NCBI RefSeq assembly: GCF_031951985.1
Contig: NZ_JAVLVU010000001.1
Span: forward strand, 2,790,001 to 2,854,000
DNA: 64,000 nucleotides
Source of the DNA: Mucilaginibacter terrae
GTDB lineage: Bacteria; Bacteroidota; Bacteroidia; Sphingobacteriales; Sphingobacteriaceae
Direction: 5' to 3'
Shown here: piece by piece, positions 27,386 through 35,468 of the stretch
How the letters are laid out: every line of letters starts with the position of its first letter
How positions within the stretch are numbered: position 1 is the stretch's first letter
Program-made: the position numbers and the translations under genes
Notes under the pieces: generated by a model
The model's database searches: none
Seen by the model: only the letters and a program-made list of their open reading frames with translations
Told to the model about the DNA's origin: nothing

Positions 27386-28762
27386 TTATTCCTTAATTTG
27401 AGCGGTTGCCGGAGGGGTTATCCAATCTTTAAGCTGTTTGCATGATTGATATTCTGTGTCAATACGGCTAAAGGTACTTTTTCTTTTCTTTTCAAACCAC
27501 TCGCTAACGGTACGGTTTGTTTTATCATTTTGAGCAAGCTCTTTAATTTTAGGCAAATCCTGGGCCAGGTTAGCCTTGTGCGCATCAGTTACCGAACGCA
27601 GGTATAAAATTTTGTAGGTAGATTTACCATCCTGAGCAGTTATCAACTGCGGTTTTGATATGCTGTTCACCTTCATGGTATCAACAACAAGCGCTACGGC
27701 AGGGTCTAATTTATCGGTTGGTATAAGCGTTGAACGAGCCTGTACGTTCTCGGCATTCATTAGCATACCACCATTGTATTTAGTCTCCTTATCATCCGAA
27801 TATATAGATGCTGCTGTAGAAAAATCAAACTGTTTGTTTTTGCTGAGCTGGTTGTAAACACTATCGGCTTTAGCTTTGGCGCGATCTAAACTGGCCGGGG
27901 TTGTAACTGGTGCAATCAGAATATGGCGGGCATGTACCTGCTCGCCCCTGCGCTCAAGCACCTGTAAAAAGTGGAAACCATAGTCGGACTCGAACACCTG
28001 CGAGATTTCGCCGGCTTTTAACTTAAAGGCGGTGGCCGAAAACTCTTTCACCATGCCCTGACGGTCGAAAAATCCTAAATCGCCACCCTCTGGTGCCGAA
28101 CCCGGATCTTGCGAGTATAAACGGGCTATGTTGCCAAAGTCTTCACCGTTTTTAACACGAGTACGTAAGCCCTCGGCTTTATCTTTATAAAACTGCTTTT
28201 CCTCTTTATTTAACTTAGGCTGAAACACGATCTCGCCAACTTCAACCTCTTTGTTGTACGATGGCAGGCTATCTTTGGGTATACGTTCAAAAAATCGGGT
28301 AACCTCTTGCGGAGTAACGCTTACCTTTTCGGTAATCTTTCCCTGCATTTTTTCGGCGATCATTTGCTCCTTAATATCGGGGCGAATTTCATCCTTATAT
28401 TGAATTGTTGAACGACCCAAAAATTGCTCCAAACGGTCTTGCCCGCCGGCACGCTGGATCATGCCACGCATACGGCGATCAATTTGTCCGTCAACATCGT
28501 CTTCGGTTACGCTAACGCTATCAATTACGGCCTGTTGCGCCAATAACTTTTGAGTAAGCAAGCGACCTAAGATGGTACACTTAATATCATCATTTGGCTG
28601 CCCGCCCGATACGAGGTACTGCGCGTACTGCAACTCAATATCCGATTTTAAAATAACGCTGTTGCCTACTACACCGGCTACTTTATCAAGTGTTACTCTT
28701 TGTGCAAACGACACCGTAGCAGTTAATAAACAACTGAAAAATATAAATACAAACTTTCTCAT
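27386..28762 (-). CDS. Peptidylprolyl isomerase, SurA-like
   Basis: A 458-aa periplasmic chaperone. A signal peptide (FVFIFFSCLLTATVSFAQ) precedes a SurA N-terminal-like region (VTLDKVAGVVGNSVILKSDIELQ) and two parvulin-type domains. The first is near residues 170-270 (VGEIVFQPKLN, DLGFFDRQGMVKEF, GEISQVFESDYGFHFLQV). The second begins near VHARHILIAPVTTP. Such proteins assist outer-membrane protein folding. The gene belongs with the MoxR gene and points away from the divergent hypothetical at 28959. Confidence 0.92.
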   Translation of the reverse strand: MRKFVFIFFSCLLTATVSFAQRVTLDKVAGVVGNSVILKSDIELQYAQYLVSGGQPNDDIKCTILGRLLTQKLLAQQAVIDSVSVTEDDVDGQIDRRMRGMIQRAGGQDRLEQFLGRSTIQYKDEIRPDIKEQMIAEKMQGKITEKVSVTPQEVTRFFERIPKDSLPSYNKEVEVGEIVFQPKLNKEEKQFYKDKAEGLRTRVKNGEDFGNIARLYSQDPGSAPEGGDLGFFDRQGMVKEFSATAFKLKAGEISQVFESDYGFHFLQVLERRGEQVHARHILIAPVTTPASLDRAKAKADSVYNQLSKNKQFDFSTAASIYSDDKETKYNGGMLMNAENVQARSTLIPTDKLDPAVALVVDTMKVNSISKPQLITAQDGKSTYKILYLRSVTDAHKANLAQDLPKIKELAQNDKTNRTVSEWFEKKRKSTFSRIDTEYQSCKQLKDWITPPATAQIKE

Positions 28763-28923
28763 TTACTAATTAATTGAACCTGCGCAGGGTTAACCCAAAC
28801 TCAGGCATAAAATAAACCTCCGAATTTCGCAAAATTTCTGCACATCGGCGACATAAAAATAGCATTATATACCTGTGGTATAATATTATGCGAATATGCC
28901 GATAAAGCTTCGCTTGCTTTAGC

Positions 28924-28931
28924 TATTTTTG
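28924..28931 (+). promoter_or_regulatory. -7 box upstream of the Pro/Thr-rich hypothetical and rdgB
   Basis: TATTTTTG matches TAnnTTTG and lies about 27 nt upstream of the ATG at 28959. It supports that start over the upstream in-frame codon at 28929, which overlaps the box. Confidence 0.5.
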
Positions 28932-28958
28932 TTAAAATTTGTTAAAGTAAAAACGGAT

Positions 28959-29579
28959 ATGCAGGCAACCCAACTCAGTTATTTTTTGCAGGAAGAAATT
29001 TTTCTGCTCAAAGCCGATAAACCGCTTTATCAAAACGCGCAGCAGCACGCTGAAATTACCGAACAGATTCAAGAAACGCCTACTGATCAACCTGTACCGG
29101 TATCAACAGCTCCTTTAGCAACGATACCAGCTCCTGCAACTGCTACAATTTCTATTGCCCCTGCTACTCCTGCAATTTCTACTACACCAACGCCGGCAAT
29201 TACGTTTAATTACTCAGGCGGCTATCAAAAGAAGTTTTTGGTATTGGTGCATTACCCCGCTGCCGATTTTATGGCTGCCGACCACTTAGCTGCCCTGAAC
29301 GGCACCCTTACACGTATTAATTATACGCCCGATGACATAGCCATTGTAAACATGGCCAAAGCAGAGATTAAAGAATGGGCAGCCATAAGCAAGTTCTTCG
29401 TTCCTCAAAAAGTACTTTTATTAGGCACTAAAGCCATGCCTGCTGCTATACCAGCTTTAAATATAAATACTATTCAAAATGTGGGTACTACCGCAGCACT
29501 ATATACCTTTGGGTTTGATGAAATGATGGGTAATAAAGATAATACCCGCATATTCTGGAACCTTATTAAAACTTTCTAA
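28959..29579 (+). CDS. Hypothetical protein with Ala/Thr/Pro-rich linker
   Basis: A 206-aa cytosolic protein of unknown function. A short N-terminal segment (QATQLSYFLQEEIFLLKAD) is joined by an Ala/Thr/Pro/Ile-rich repetitive linker (about 50-85) to a C-terminal domain of about 110 residues. That domain reads FLVLVHYPAADFMAADHLAALNGTL and KVLLLGTKAMPAAIPALNINTIQNV, with the look of an alpha/beta fold. The position right before rdgB, with 10 bp between them, suggests cotranscription. No signal peptide. The linker is probably disordered. Confidence 0.72.
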   Translation: MQATQLSYFLQEEIFLLKADKPLYQNAQQHAEITEQIQETPTDQPVPVSTAPLATIPAPATATISIAPATPAISTTPTPAITFNYSGGYQKKFLVLVHYPAADFMAADHLAALNGTLTRINYTPDDIAIVNMAKAEIKEWAAISKFFVPQKVLLLGTKAMPAAIPALNINTIQNVGTTAALYTFGFDEMMGNKDNTRIFWNLIKTF

Positions 29580-29589
29580 AAAGAAAACC

Positions 29590-30177
29590 ATGCCTACCTT
29601 AGTTTTTGCCACCCACAATCAGCATAAACTGGAAGAAGTTGCCGCCAAAACCGGCGACCGCCTGCTGCTGCAAAGCCTAACCGATATTGGCTGCCACGAT
29701 GAGATAGAAGAAAACGGCACTACTTTCAGGGCCAATGCATCCATTAAAAGCCATTATATTTTTAACAAATACAAGCTCAATTGCTTTGGCGATGACAGCG
29801 GACTGGAAATCGAAGCCTTAAATAACGAACCGGGCGTATACTCGGCCCGTTATGCCGGCGAACATGGCAACCACGAGGCCAACATAACCAAGGTATTGCA
29901 AAACCTCGATGGCGTTGAAAACCGCAAAGCCCGCTTTGTTACCGTAATATCATTGCTATGGAACGGTGAAGAGCATTTCTTTGAAGGGACAGTGAACGGC
30001 ACCATCCGCACCGAAAAAGTGGGTGCCAAGGGTTTTGGTTATGATCCTATTTTTGAGCCCGAAGGTTACAGTATTACTTTTGCCGAAATGAGCATGGAAG
30101 AGAAAAACAGCATCAGCCATAGAGCTATTGCGATGGAAAAGCTGATTGGCTTTTTGAAGGAGCAAACGCAAAAATAA
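29590..30177 (+). CDS. rdgB: XTP/dITP pyrophosphatase (RdgB/HAM1 family)
   Basis: A 195-aa enzyme that hydrolyses non-canonical purine nucleoside triphosphates to monophosphates, cleaning the nucleotide pool. The N-terminal motif LVFATHNQHKLEEV, the metal-binding FGDDSGLEIEALNNEPGVYSARYAGEHG and the C-terminal GKGFGYDPIFEPEGY-type signature (here GAKGFGYDPIFEPEG) with SHRAIAM are all present. Length is normal. An ATTGCGAG-type inverted repeat starts 10 bp after the stop. Confidence 0.97.
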   Translation: MPTLVFATHNQHKLEEVAAKTGDRLLLQSLTDIGCHDEIEENGTTFRANASIKSHYIFNKYKLNCFGDDSGLEIEALNNEPGVYSARYAGEHGNHEANITKVLQNLDGVENRKARFVTVISLLWNGEEHFFEGTVNGTIRTEKVGAKGFGYDPIFEPEGYSITFAEMSMEEKNSISHRAIAMEKLIGFLKEQTQK

Positions 30178-30186
30178 TCCCCCTCA

Positions 30187-30323
30187 TGTCATTGCGAGCG
30201 GTTGCGTGGCAATCTCCGCATGCTATGTTGTAAATGTGATTACAATTTGCCTAACCCGTTCAAACACTCGAGGAGATTGCCACGTCGCCCCGGTACACAT
30301 ACGCCAACGGCTCCTCGCAATGA
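30187..30323. repeat. ATTGCGAG-type inverted repeat, interrupted copy
   Basis: Left TGTCATTGCGAGCGGTTGCG, then GTGGCAATCTCC. The right part contains GAGGAGATTGCCACGTCG and ends GCTCCTCGCAATGA. The two halves are complementary over most of their length but separated by an insertion of about 40 nt plus a short extra segment. Related copies are at 12752-12837 and 60559-60649. Confidence 0.75.
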
Positions 30324-30355
30324 ACACACTTTTAGAACATCTTACATAAAACAAA

Positions 30356-30383
30356 ACAGGCCGTTTCTTTCGAAACGACCTGT
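30356..30383 (-). terminator. Terminator after the S74-like gene
   Basis: Stem ACAGGCCGTTTC / GAAACGACCTGT with a four-base loop. On the minus strand it is followed by TTTTGTTTTA. It lies 32 nt after the stop of the minus-strand gene at 30415. Confidence 0.65.
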
Positions 30384-30414
30384 CTATTTATTGCTAAAAG
30401 AAGAAAATAAAACC

Positions 30415-30879
30415 TTATTTATCTGATTTTATTGCAGCCGAGGTATTGCTGTTGCTACCGCGACGTAACGATTGCACTTCGGCTTTCAGAGCATCAATTT
30501 GTTGTTGCTGCTCTTTAATAGCGCCTAACAATACAGGCACCATACTTTGCAAATCAACCGTTTTTACATCGGCCGATTGCATAGACCCTTTACCGGCGGG
30601 GTATAATTTGCTTTCGGTACGCACTACGCCGGGTAAAACCGATTGTACATTATCGGTATTGAAACCGTATTGAGTGCCCGAAGGAAACTTTACACCTTTT
30701 AACAATTGGGTATTATAATTATATGTTACCGGCTCTAAGCTATTAACTACCGTTAATGCGCCCGAAATTGGGGTAACATTCTTTTTTAATTCGCTTTCAG
30801 AAACTTTGGTTTGGGCAAAAGCCACAGAGGTAAATGAAGATAATGCAAATAGCATCATCATGAAATTTGAAGTTTTCAT
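30415..30879 (-). CDS. Secreted protein with S74-type (tail-fibre chaperone-like) C terminus
   Basis: A 154-aa protein. The upstream in-frame start at 30945 is unlikely; the ATG at 30879 begins a clean signal peptide (KTSNFMMMLFALSSFTSVAFAQ). The mature part reads LEPVTYNYNTQLLKGVKFPSG, TQYGFNTDNVQSVLPGVV and VDLQSMVPVLLGAIKEQQQQI, the pattern of Peptidase_S74 intramolecular chaperone domains, followed by a coiled coil (QQQQIDALKAEVQSLRRG). The usual catalytic Ser-Lys is not evident, so it is probably a degenerate form. It may form a trimeric surface structure. Confidence 0.75.
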   Translation of the reverse strand: MKTSNFMMMLFALSSFTSVAFAQTKVSESELKKNVTPISGALTVVNSLEPVTYNYNTQLLKGVKFPSGTQYGFNTDNVQSVLPGVVRTESKLYPAGKGSMQSADVKTVDLQSMVPVLLGAIKEQQQQIDALKAEVQSLRRGSNSNTSAAIKSDK

Positions 30880-30977
30880 AATATGATTATTGTAAATTGA
30901 GGTGAACAAAAAATTAAACGCTACAAAACAAGGCAGGCTTCGCACATCCGCTTTGCAGATAAATTCTAATTGAGTGC

Positions 30978-31298
30978 TTAACAGTTAGGAGGCGGCGTAA
31001 GTACGTCGGGATAAAAATGATAGGGGAAATCTTCGCGGTGAATAATTGGGTGTTTAACCGCAATTACAAACACCGGCTGGGAGAAACGAAAAGTGTTAAT
31101 CTCGTGTAAATAATCTTTAGCCGACTCGGCACGGATGTTTTCAGATTCCTTAACCGGATCTTCGGCGCTACCTTTATCAGTTTGTTCGGTATTTTTGGCG
31201 TGGTTACCCCATACCGATATAACCGGCACCTGGCTGTATTCAAGAATACCTGCCAGTAAGCAAACAATGGTTATATATTTTAGTAATGGGGTCAGCAT
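30978..31298 (-). CDS. Small membrane-anchored protein of unknown function
   Basis: A 106-aa protein with one hydrophobic N-terminal segment (LLKYITIVCLLAGILEYSQV), then a charged region (NTEQTDKGSAEDPVKESENI) and a C-terminal part ending DVLTPPPNC. The hydrophobic segment could be a signal peptide or an anchor. No known family. It lies upstream of the S74-like gene, with about 100 bp between them. Confidence that it is a real gene is moderate. Confidence 0.5.
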   Translation of the reverse strand: MLTPLLKYITIVCLLAGILEYSQVPVISVWGNHAKNTEQTDKGSAEDPVKESENIRAESAKDYLHEINTFRFSQPVFVIAVKHPIIHREDFPYHFYPDVLTPPPNC

Positions 31299-31477
31299 TT
31301 CTGTTCGTTAGTTATTGAAAGTTATGCACTTCAAAAATACAACTTATATAATATAACAACTATACATTTATGTATTTGTTTAGTCAAATTATATTATTTA
31401 AAATATATTAAGTTTATTAACATCGGCTTTAAATAATTAACAAAACCATCTTTGGTTAATTCCAAAAATCACAATGT

Positions 31478-31996
31478 ATGAGCCAATCAACCAGCTATTA
31501 TAGTATTCCCTCATCAGAATTTTTGAGGTTGAAAGATGCGGAAAATGTATCTCAACCGGAATATACTGATGTGGCAACATTACATCAATCACATGAAGGG
31601 TTAAGATACATTCTTGTTAAAACTGTCCCTTCAAAAATAAATAGCATAACCGAATTATTTAACCCGGAATCATATATAGATAGTTTACCGGATTTTGAAA
31701 ATGAAAATGCAGATATTGATGCCTTGCTTAACAATATTCCCTTGTATTACTTAACGCCTGAAAAAGTTAACATAATACATTCAGTACTTACAACCGTAAC
31801 AAACGCAGATATATGTAAAAATTTCTCCTCTAACGAGTTTAACAAAAATGGTATTTATCCTGAAGTATGGAATGATTCATTAGATCCTGATAGTACTTTC
31901 AATTTAAATCACTTAACCAAAGATTTTAAAGATTTAAATGAGCTGTTTTCAAAAGCATCTCTGCAAAACAATTATGTAATAGTTTGCATAGGTTAA
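31478..31996 (+). CDS. Hypothetical protein
   Basis: A 172-aa soluble protein without signal peptide or membrane segment. The composition is acidic and rich in Asn, Ser and Leu. Landmarks are SIPSSEFLRLKDAENVSQPEY, SLPDFENENADIDALLNNIP and EVWNDSLDPDSTFNLNHLTK. The gene is AT-richer than its neighbours, which could mean recent acquisition. The ATG at 31478 follows an AT-rich upstream region. No family recognised. Confidence 0.6.
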   Translation: MSQSTSYYSIPSSEFLRLKDAENVSQPEYTDVATLHQSHEGLRYILVKTVPSKINSITELFNPESYIDSLPDFENENADIDALLNNIPLYYLTPEKVNIIHSVLTTVTNADICKNFSSNEFNKNGIYPEVWNDSLDPDSTFNLNHLTKDFKDLNELFSKASLQNNYVIVCIG

Positions 31997-31997
31997 A

Positions 31998-33032
31998 TCA
32001 GGTATTCAGGTTCCATATTTTCTCTGCCCTGCGGCCGATAAACCAAAACGAAGCCGCCAGCACAGCAAAAAATATGGTACCCGGAATATGGTTCCACAGG
32101 TACTCGAAGTATTTGGTGTAGATAAAAATAAGCACGAAAGTGATGCCAAATTCGCGGGCAATGGCATCCTTATTTTTGAGCCCATAAAGTGTAAACCCGC
32201 CAGCAATAGCTAACGAAATAATACCCCAGTAATACAGGCTGATCTGCTTAACCTGCAGCCACTCATCTAAATGCCCAAAGTTGCCAAAAATACTAAGCAG
32301 CCACAATGATATAAACAGGTACAACAGGGCTACTACGTAGGTTAAATCCCAAAAGTATTGTATAAACGGTTTGTTTTTGAGCAGGTAACAGGCAGCCAAT
32401 AACACCGCTGCAAAAAGCACAAAACGCAACGGATAGTTCATGCCTAAAAAGTAATAAGCCCAACGGGTTTGATAACCGGTTTCGGTACCAAACCAACTGC
32501 CCAATGAAACAAGCGCAAACAGCCATATCATGCGTGACTTAAGCCTCCAGGCCAAAAAGCCGTATACAAATACCGATATAAGGAATAGCAACGAGTAATG
32601 CCCAGAGCCATCATCAAATGTTTTACCTAAATAGGCAATACAGCAAGCGGTGAAAAGCACTCCTATAAAAATTGTAGCCTCATTACTAAACACACGTTCG
32701 GGCGTGAGCCTTTCGCGCCGGGTGCCCAGGTAAAAAGCGGCTACTGCCAACAGTGCCGAACCCATGGCAATTACTATATCAGGCGTGTAATACAAGCCTT
32801 TAATCCAATCAATTACCTGCTGACTGATAATGAGCGACCCAATAGCAATTGCACCGCAAACCAAGGCTACCCAAAAGGAATATTGAGCAAGTCGCATCCA
32901 ATCAAACCCCTTAACCTCGGTTGAAGCGCGAAGCTTTTCGGCCTGTTCGGCCGAAAGCAGTTCTTCTTTCTCCCAATGCGCAATGGCCTTGTTCAAAAAT
33001 TCGCTTTCCTGTTTATCGAGATTGAGTTTCAT
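31998..33032 (-). CDS. DUF2157-type multi-spanning membrane protein
   Basis: A 344-aa protein. The N terminus (FLNKAIAHWEKEELLSAEQAEKL) is the short soluble helix typical of DUF2157, followed by about ten hydrophobic segments and a basic C terminus (GRRAEKIWNL). Function is unknown for the family. Stops of this gene and the divergent-oriented hypothetical at 31478 lie two bases apart. It is probably a single-gene unit; ribF is 130 bp away on the same strand. Confidence 0.82.
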   Translation of the reverse strand: MKLNLDKQESEFLNKAIAHWEKEELLSAEQAEKLRASTEVKGFDWMRLAQYSFWVALVCGAIAIGSLIISQQVIDWIKGLYYTPDIVIAMGSALLAVAAFYLGTRRERLTPERVFSNEATIFIGVLFTACCIAYLGKTFDDGSGHYSLLFLISVFVYGFLAWRLKSRMIWLFALVSLGSWFGTETGYQTRWAYYFLGMNYPLRFVLFAAVLLAACYLLKNKPFIQYFWDLTYVVALLYLFISLWLLSIFGNFGHLDEWLQVKQISLYYWGIISLAIAGGFTLYGLKNKDAIAREFGITFVLIFIYTKYFEYLWNHIPGTIFFAVLAASFWFIGRRAEKIWNLNT

Positions 33033-33164
33033 TGGTGTGGCTTAGAGTTAGTTCATAGATGATTTCTTATGAGCCGATAGACAATGGTCCATAGTCCATG
33101 GCAAAGCATCACTTAAACGCAATATATGAAGATTAGTTAAAATTTTGCTACTGATAAGAAATTG

Positions 33165-34097
33165 TTAAAGATCCTTCAGTATAGCCATTACATCCACCTT
33201 ATCCTGCGCCAATTGTTCTTTTAAGCCTTCGAGCGACGAGAATTTAACGTCATGCCTGATAAAGTGGTGAAAGTTCATTTGCACGGTTTGGTTATAAATA
33301 TCGCGATCGAAATCAAACAGATTGACCTCGATATTACGCGTCATGCCGTTAATAGTAGGGCGGTGACCAATATAGGCCATGCCTTTAAATGTTTCCTCGC
33401 CAATTTGCACTGTGGCCGAAAATATGCCATCGGCCGGAATGAGCTTATAACCTTCCTCTACCAGTAAATTAGCCGTTGGATAACCCAATTGCCGGCCTAT
33501 CTGGTTGCCCCGTATCACTTTGCCGGTAATAAAAAACGGATAGCCTAAAAAGGTATTCGCCTGCTCAATATCGCTTTTTAACAACGCTTCGCGTATGCGG
33601 GTTGAACTTACCGCCACGTGGTTAATGTCCTGCTCGGGTATTTCAATTACTTCGAAGCCATAGAGCGGCCCGGCGGTTTGCAGGTCTTTTAGCTCGCCCT
33701 GGCGGTCTTTACCAAAACGATGATCGTAGCCAATAATGATGGTACGGGTGCCTATTCGTTTCACCAATACATCGCGTATATAAGCTTCAGCCGTTTGGTT
33801 CGAAAAATCTCGTGAGAAAGGGGTAATGATCAAATGATCGATGCCCAATTCTTCCAGCAACGCCGCACGCTCATCAATCGTACTGATCAGCTTCAGGCTC
33901 TGATCCTCGGGATGAATGATCATCCGCGGATGCGGAAAAAAGGTTAAAATAACCGTTTCACCTCCAGTTTGGCGAGCTAACTCTTTTATTCGGGCAATAA
34001 TTTGCCTGTGCCCCTGGTGTACCCCATCAAACGTACCAATAGTTACTACGGCATTGGGCAGCGGGGTAAAATCATCTATGTGGTGGTAGATTTTCAT
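33165..34097 (-). CDS. ribF: Bifunctional riboflavin kinase / FAD synthetase
   Basis: A 310-aa enzyme that phosphorylates riboflavin to FMN and adenylates it to FAD. The N-terminal nucleotidyltransferase domain shows TIGTFDGVHQGHRQII and, further on, IIIGYDHRFGKDRQGEL, SSTRIREALL. The C-terminal kinase domain shows GKVIRGNQIGRQLGYPTANL and GMAYIGHRPTING. The ATG overlaps the TGA stop of the truB-DUF559 gene (ATGA), so the two are translationally coupled. The coupling was kept after insertion of the mobile element into truB. Confidence 0.97.
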   Translation of the reverse strand: MKIYHHIDDFTPLPNAVVTIGTFDGVHQGHRQIIARIKELARQTGGETVILTFFPHPRMIIHPEDQSLKLISTIDERAALLEELGIDHLIITPFSRDFSNQTAEAYIRDVLVKRIGTRTIIIGYDHRFGKDRQGELKDLQTAGPLYGFEVIEIPEQDINHVAVSSTRIREALLKSDIEQANTFLGYPFFITGKVIRGNQIGRQLGYPTANLLVEEGYKLIPADGIFSATVQIGEETFKGMAYIGHRPTINGMTRNIEVNLFDFDRDIYNQTVQMNFHHFIRHDVKFSSLEGLKEQLAQDKVDVMAILKDL

Positions 34098-35320
34098 ATG
34101 GTGGCCTCCCCTTCTGCGTTTTCAGTGGGCAACTCGCTTATTGCCCCACCCAAACCCTCCCCTGGAGGGAGGGCTTCTTTTCTGTCGGGAAGGCTATCGA
34201 TTGTTTCCTTTATCTTATCAAAAACCTTTTGCGGTTCTTTGAGAACTTCATCATTATCAAACCTGATTACCTCAAAACCCCAATGATTGAGTGCCTGGGT
34301 TCTTATATCATCTGCTTCTTGGGTAAGTTGATGGTAGCCACCGTCAACTTCAATTATAAGGCCTTTTTGTAGGCATATGAAATCGGCTATGTAGTTATCG
34401 ATAGCATGTTGCCGTCTTATCTTGTAGCCTGTACTGTTGTTTCTTAACAATTGCCATAAGACGTCCTCCGCCTCTGTAGGTAGGTGTCGATTCGAACGGC
34501 TATTAGCTTTTAATTGCTCGTAATTTTTCAGGTCGGCTGTTTGCCTATACTCGCGAATATCACTAAGTTCTGCTTTCTCCTGAAGCCCTCCCTCCCGGGG
34601 AGGGTTTGGGTGGGGCGAATTATGCGCTTTTATAACATTCACTAACTCCATTACCTCCCACGCATCCTCTATCCTAAAGTTACCGCTGCGGGTACGGCGT
34701 AATCTTGATAAATAGGCTCCGCTATTCACCGCTTTTCCAAAATCATTAGCTAATGAGCGTATATATGTCCCCTTGCTGCATACTACCCTGAAATCAACTT
34801 CAGGCAGTTCAATGCGGGTGAGTTCAAATTCGGTAATGGTAAGCGTACGGGCTTTCAATTCTACCTCTTCTCCGCGACGAGCTTTTTGGTAAAGGCGCTC
34901 GCCGTTTACTTTAATGGCCGAATGTGCGGGTGGAAACTGCTGGATTTCGCCAATGAATTGTGCGCAGGCATTCCTTAAAATTTGCTCGTTCAGGTGAGCA
35001 ATATCAAAGGTTTGATCAACCTCGGTTTCCAAATCATATGACGGGGTAGTACCGCCAAGGGTAAACGTACCGGTGTATTCCTTTTCTTCGGCCTGAAAGG
35101 TGTCAATCTGCTTGGTCATTTTGCCGGTGCAAACAATGAGCAGCCCCGTAGCTAACGGATCGAGCGTGCCGGCGTGGCCAACCTTTAGCTTGAGGGGTTT
35201 AAAGGCATTGCGCACCTTGCCCACAATATCAAAGCTGGTCCAGCGGTAGGGCTTATTAATGAGTAATAGTTCGCCTTCAACAAAATTGAAGTCTTTATAT
35301 TTTGGATGTACTTCGTTCAA
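34094..35320 (-). CDS. truB: tRNA pseudouridine synthase TruB fused in frame to a DUF559 nuclease-like domain
   Basis: Residues 1 to about 234 are TruB, which makes pseudouridine-55 in tRNA. Landmarks are LLLINKPYRWTSFDIV, KVGHAGTLDPLATGLL (catalytic Asp), FPPAHSAIKVNGERLYQKARRGEEV and SKGTYIRSLANDFG. TruB in this group normally ends near this point. Here residues about 236-393 come from a repeat-bounded element and form a DUF559 (Vsr/MutH-like) domain: TEAEDVLWQLLRNN, YKIRRQHAIDNYIADFICLQ, LIIEVDGGYHQ and HWGFEVIRFDNDEV. The flanking repeat encodes PHPNPPREGG and PPGEGLGG. The DUF559 part has no Met, TTG or GTG upstream of its core. The start is taken as TTG 35320, downstream of the -7 box at 35337-35344. 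Confidence 0.9.
   Translation of the reverse strand: MNEVHPKYKDFNFVEGELLLINKPYRWTSFDIVGKVRNAFKPLKLKVGHAGTLDPLATGLLIVCTGKMTKQIDTFQAEEKEYTGTFTLGGTTPSYDLETEVDQTFDIAHLNEQILRNACAQFIGEIQQFPPAHSAIKVNGERLYQKARRGEEVELKARTLTITEFELTRIELPEVDFRVVCSKGTYIRSLANDFGKAVNSGAYLSRLRRTRSGNFRIEDAWEVMELVNVIKAHNSPHPNPPREGGLQEKAELSDIREYRQTADLKNYEQLKANSRSNRHLPTEAEDVLWQLLRNNSTGYKIRRQHAIDNYIADFICLQKGLIIEVDGGYHQLTQEADDIRTQALNHWGFEVIRFDNDEVLKEPQKVFDKIKETIDSLPDRKEALPPGEGLGGAISELPTENAEGEATI
34143..34616. mobile_element. DUF559-bearing element with terminal inverted repeats, inserted at truB 3' end
   Basis: The left end (34143-34177) begins GCCCCACCCAAACCCTCCCC, then TGGAGGGAGGGCTTC. The right end (34582-34616), read on the minus strand, is identical over 35 nt except one base in the centre. 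The ends are themselves palindromic (CCCTCCCC / GGGGAGGG). The element is 474 bp, exactly 158 codons, so the truB frame is kept on both sides. It encodes the DUF559 domain of the TruB fusion. No clear target-site duplication is visible (flanks CGCTTATT and GAATTATG). Confidence 0.85.
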
Positions 35321-35336
35321 AACAGTATGTAAAGTG

Positions 35337-35344
35337 CAAAGGTA
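35337..35344 (-). promoter_or_regulatory. -7 box for truB-ribF
   Basis: On the minus strand the sequence is TACCTTTG. It lies 16 nt upstream of the TTG at 35320, favouring that start over the TTG at 35359, which would precede the transcription start. The terminator at 35394-35426 separates this unit from uppP. Confidence 0.6.
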
Positions 35345-35351
35345 GTTAATA

Positions 35352-35452
35352 AGAATCAAGAGCCAAGAGTCAAGAATAAAGACTTGAAGTTCTTTAAAAA
35401 AAATGGCCTATCAGTGCTGATAGGCCGCTTTAATATCTTGACTCTTGATTCT
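35352..35452. repeat. GATTCTGTACTC-type inverted repeat flanking a terminator
   Basis: The arms AGAATCAAGAGCCAAG (35352-35367) and CTTGACTCTTGATTCT (35437-35452) are complementary at 15 of 16 positions, with CTGTACTCTTGAATC following the right arm. Shares words with 17620-17690 and 37821-37915. The uppP terminator hairpin lies between the arms. Confidence 0.65.
35394..35426 (-). terminator. Terminator of the ftsX-DUF3098-uppP unit
   Basis: Perfect stem GGCCTATCA / TGATAGGCC with loop GTGC, followed on the minus strand by a run of eight T. It lies about 40 nt after the uppP stop. Confidence 0.85.
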
Positions 35453-35468
35453 GTACTCTTGAATCCTT

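Noticed and set aside
26411..28762. Complete Bat/MoxR aerotolerance operon
   Set aside because: Only MoxR is present; the neighbouring genes are a SurA-like isomerase and pth, not Bat genes.
34143..34616. DUF559 cassette as a restriction-modification system
   Set aside because: No methyltransferase or specificity gene lies nearby, and the domain cannot be translated alone. An R-M system is not supported.
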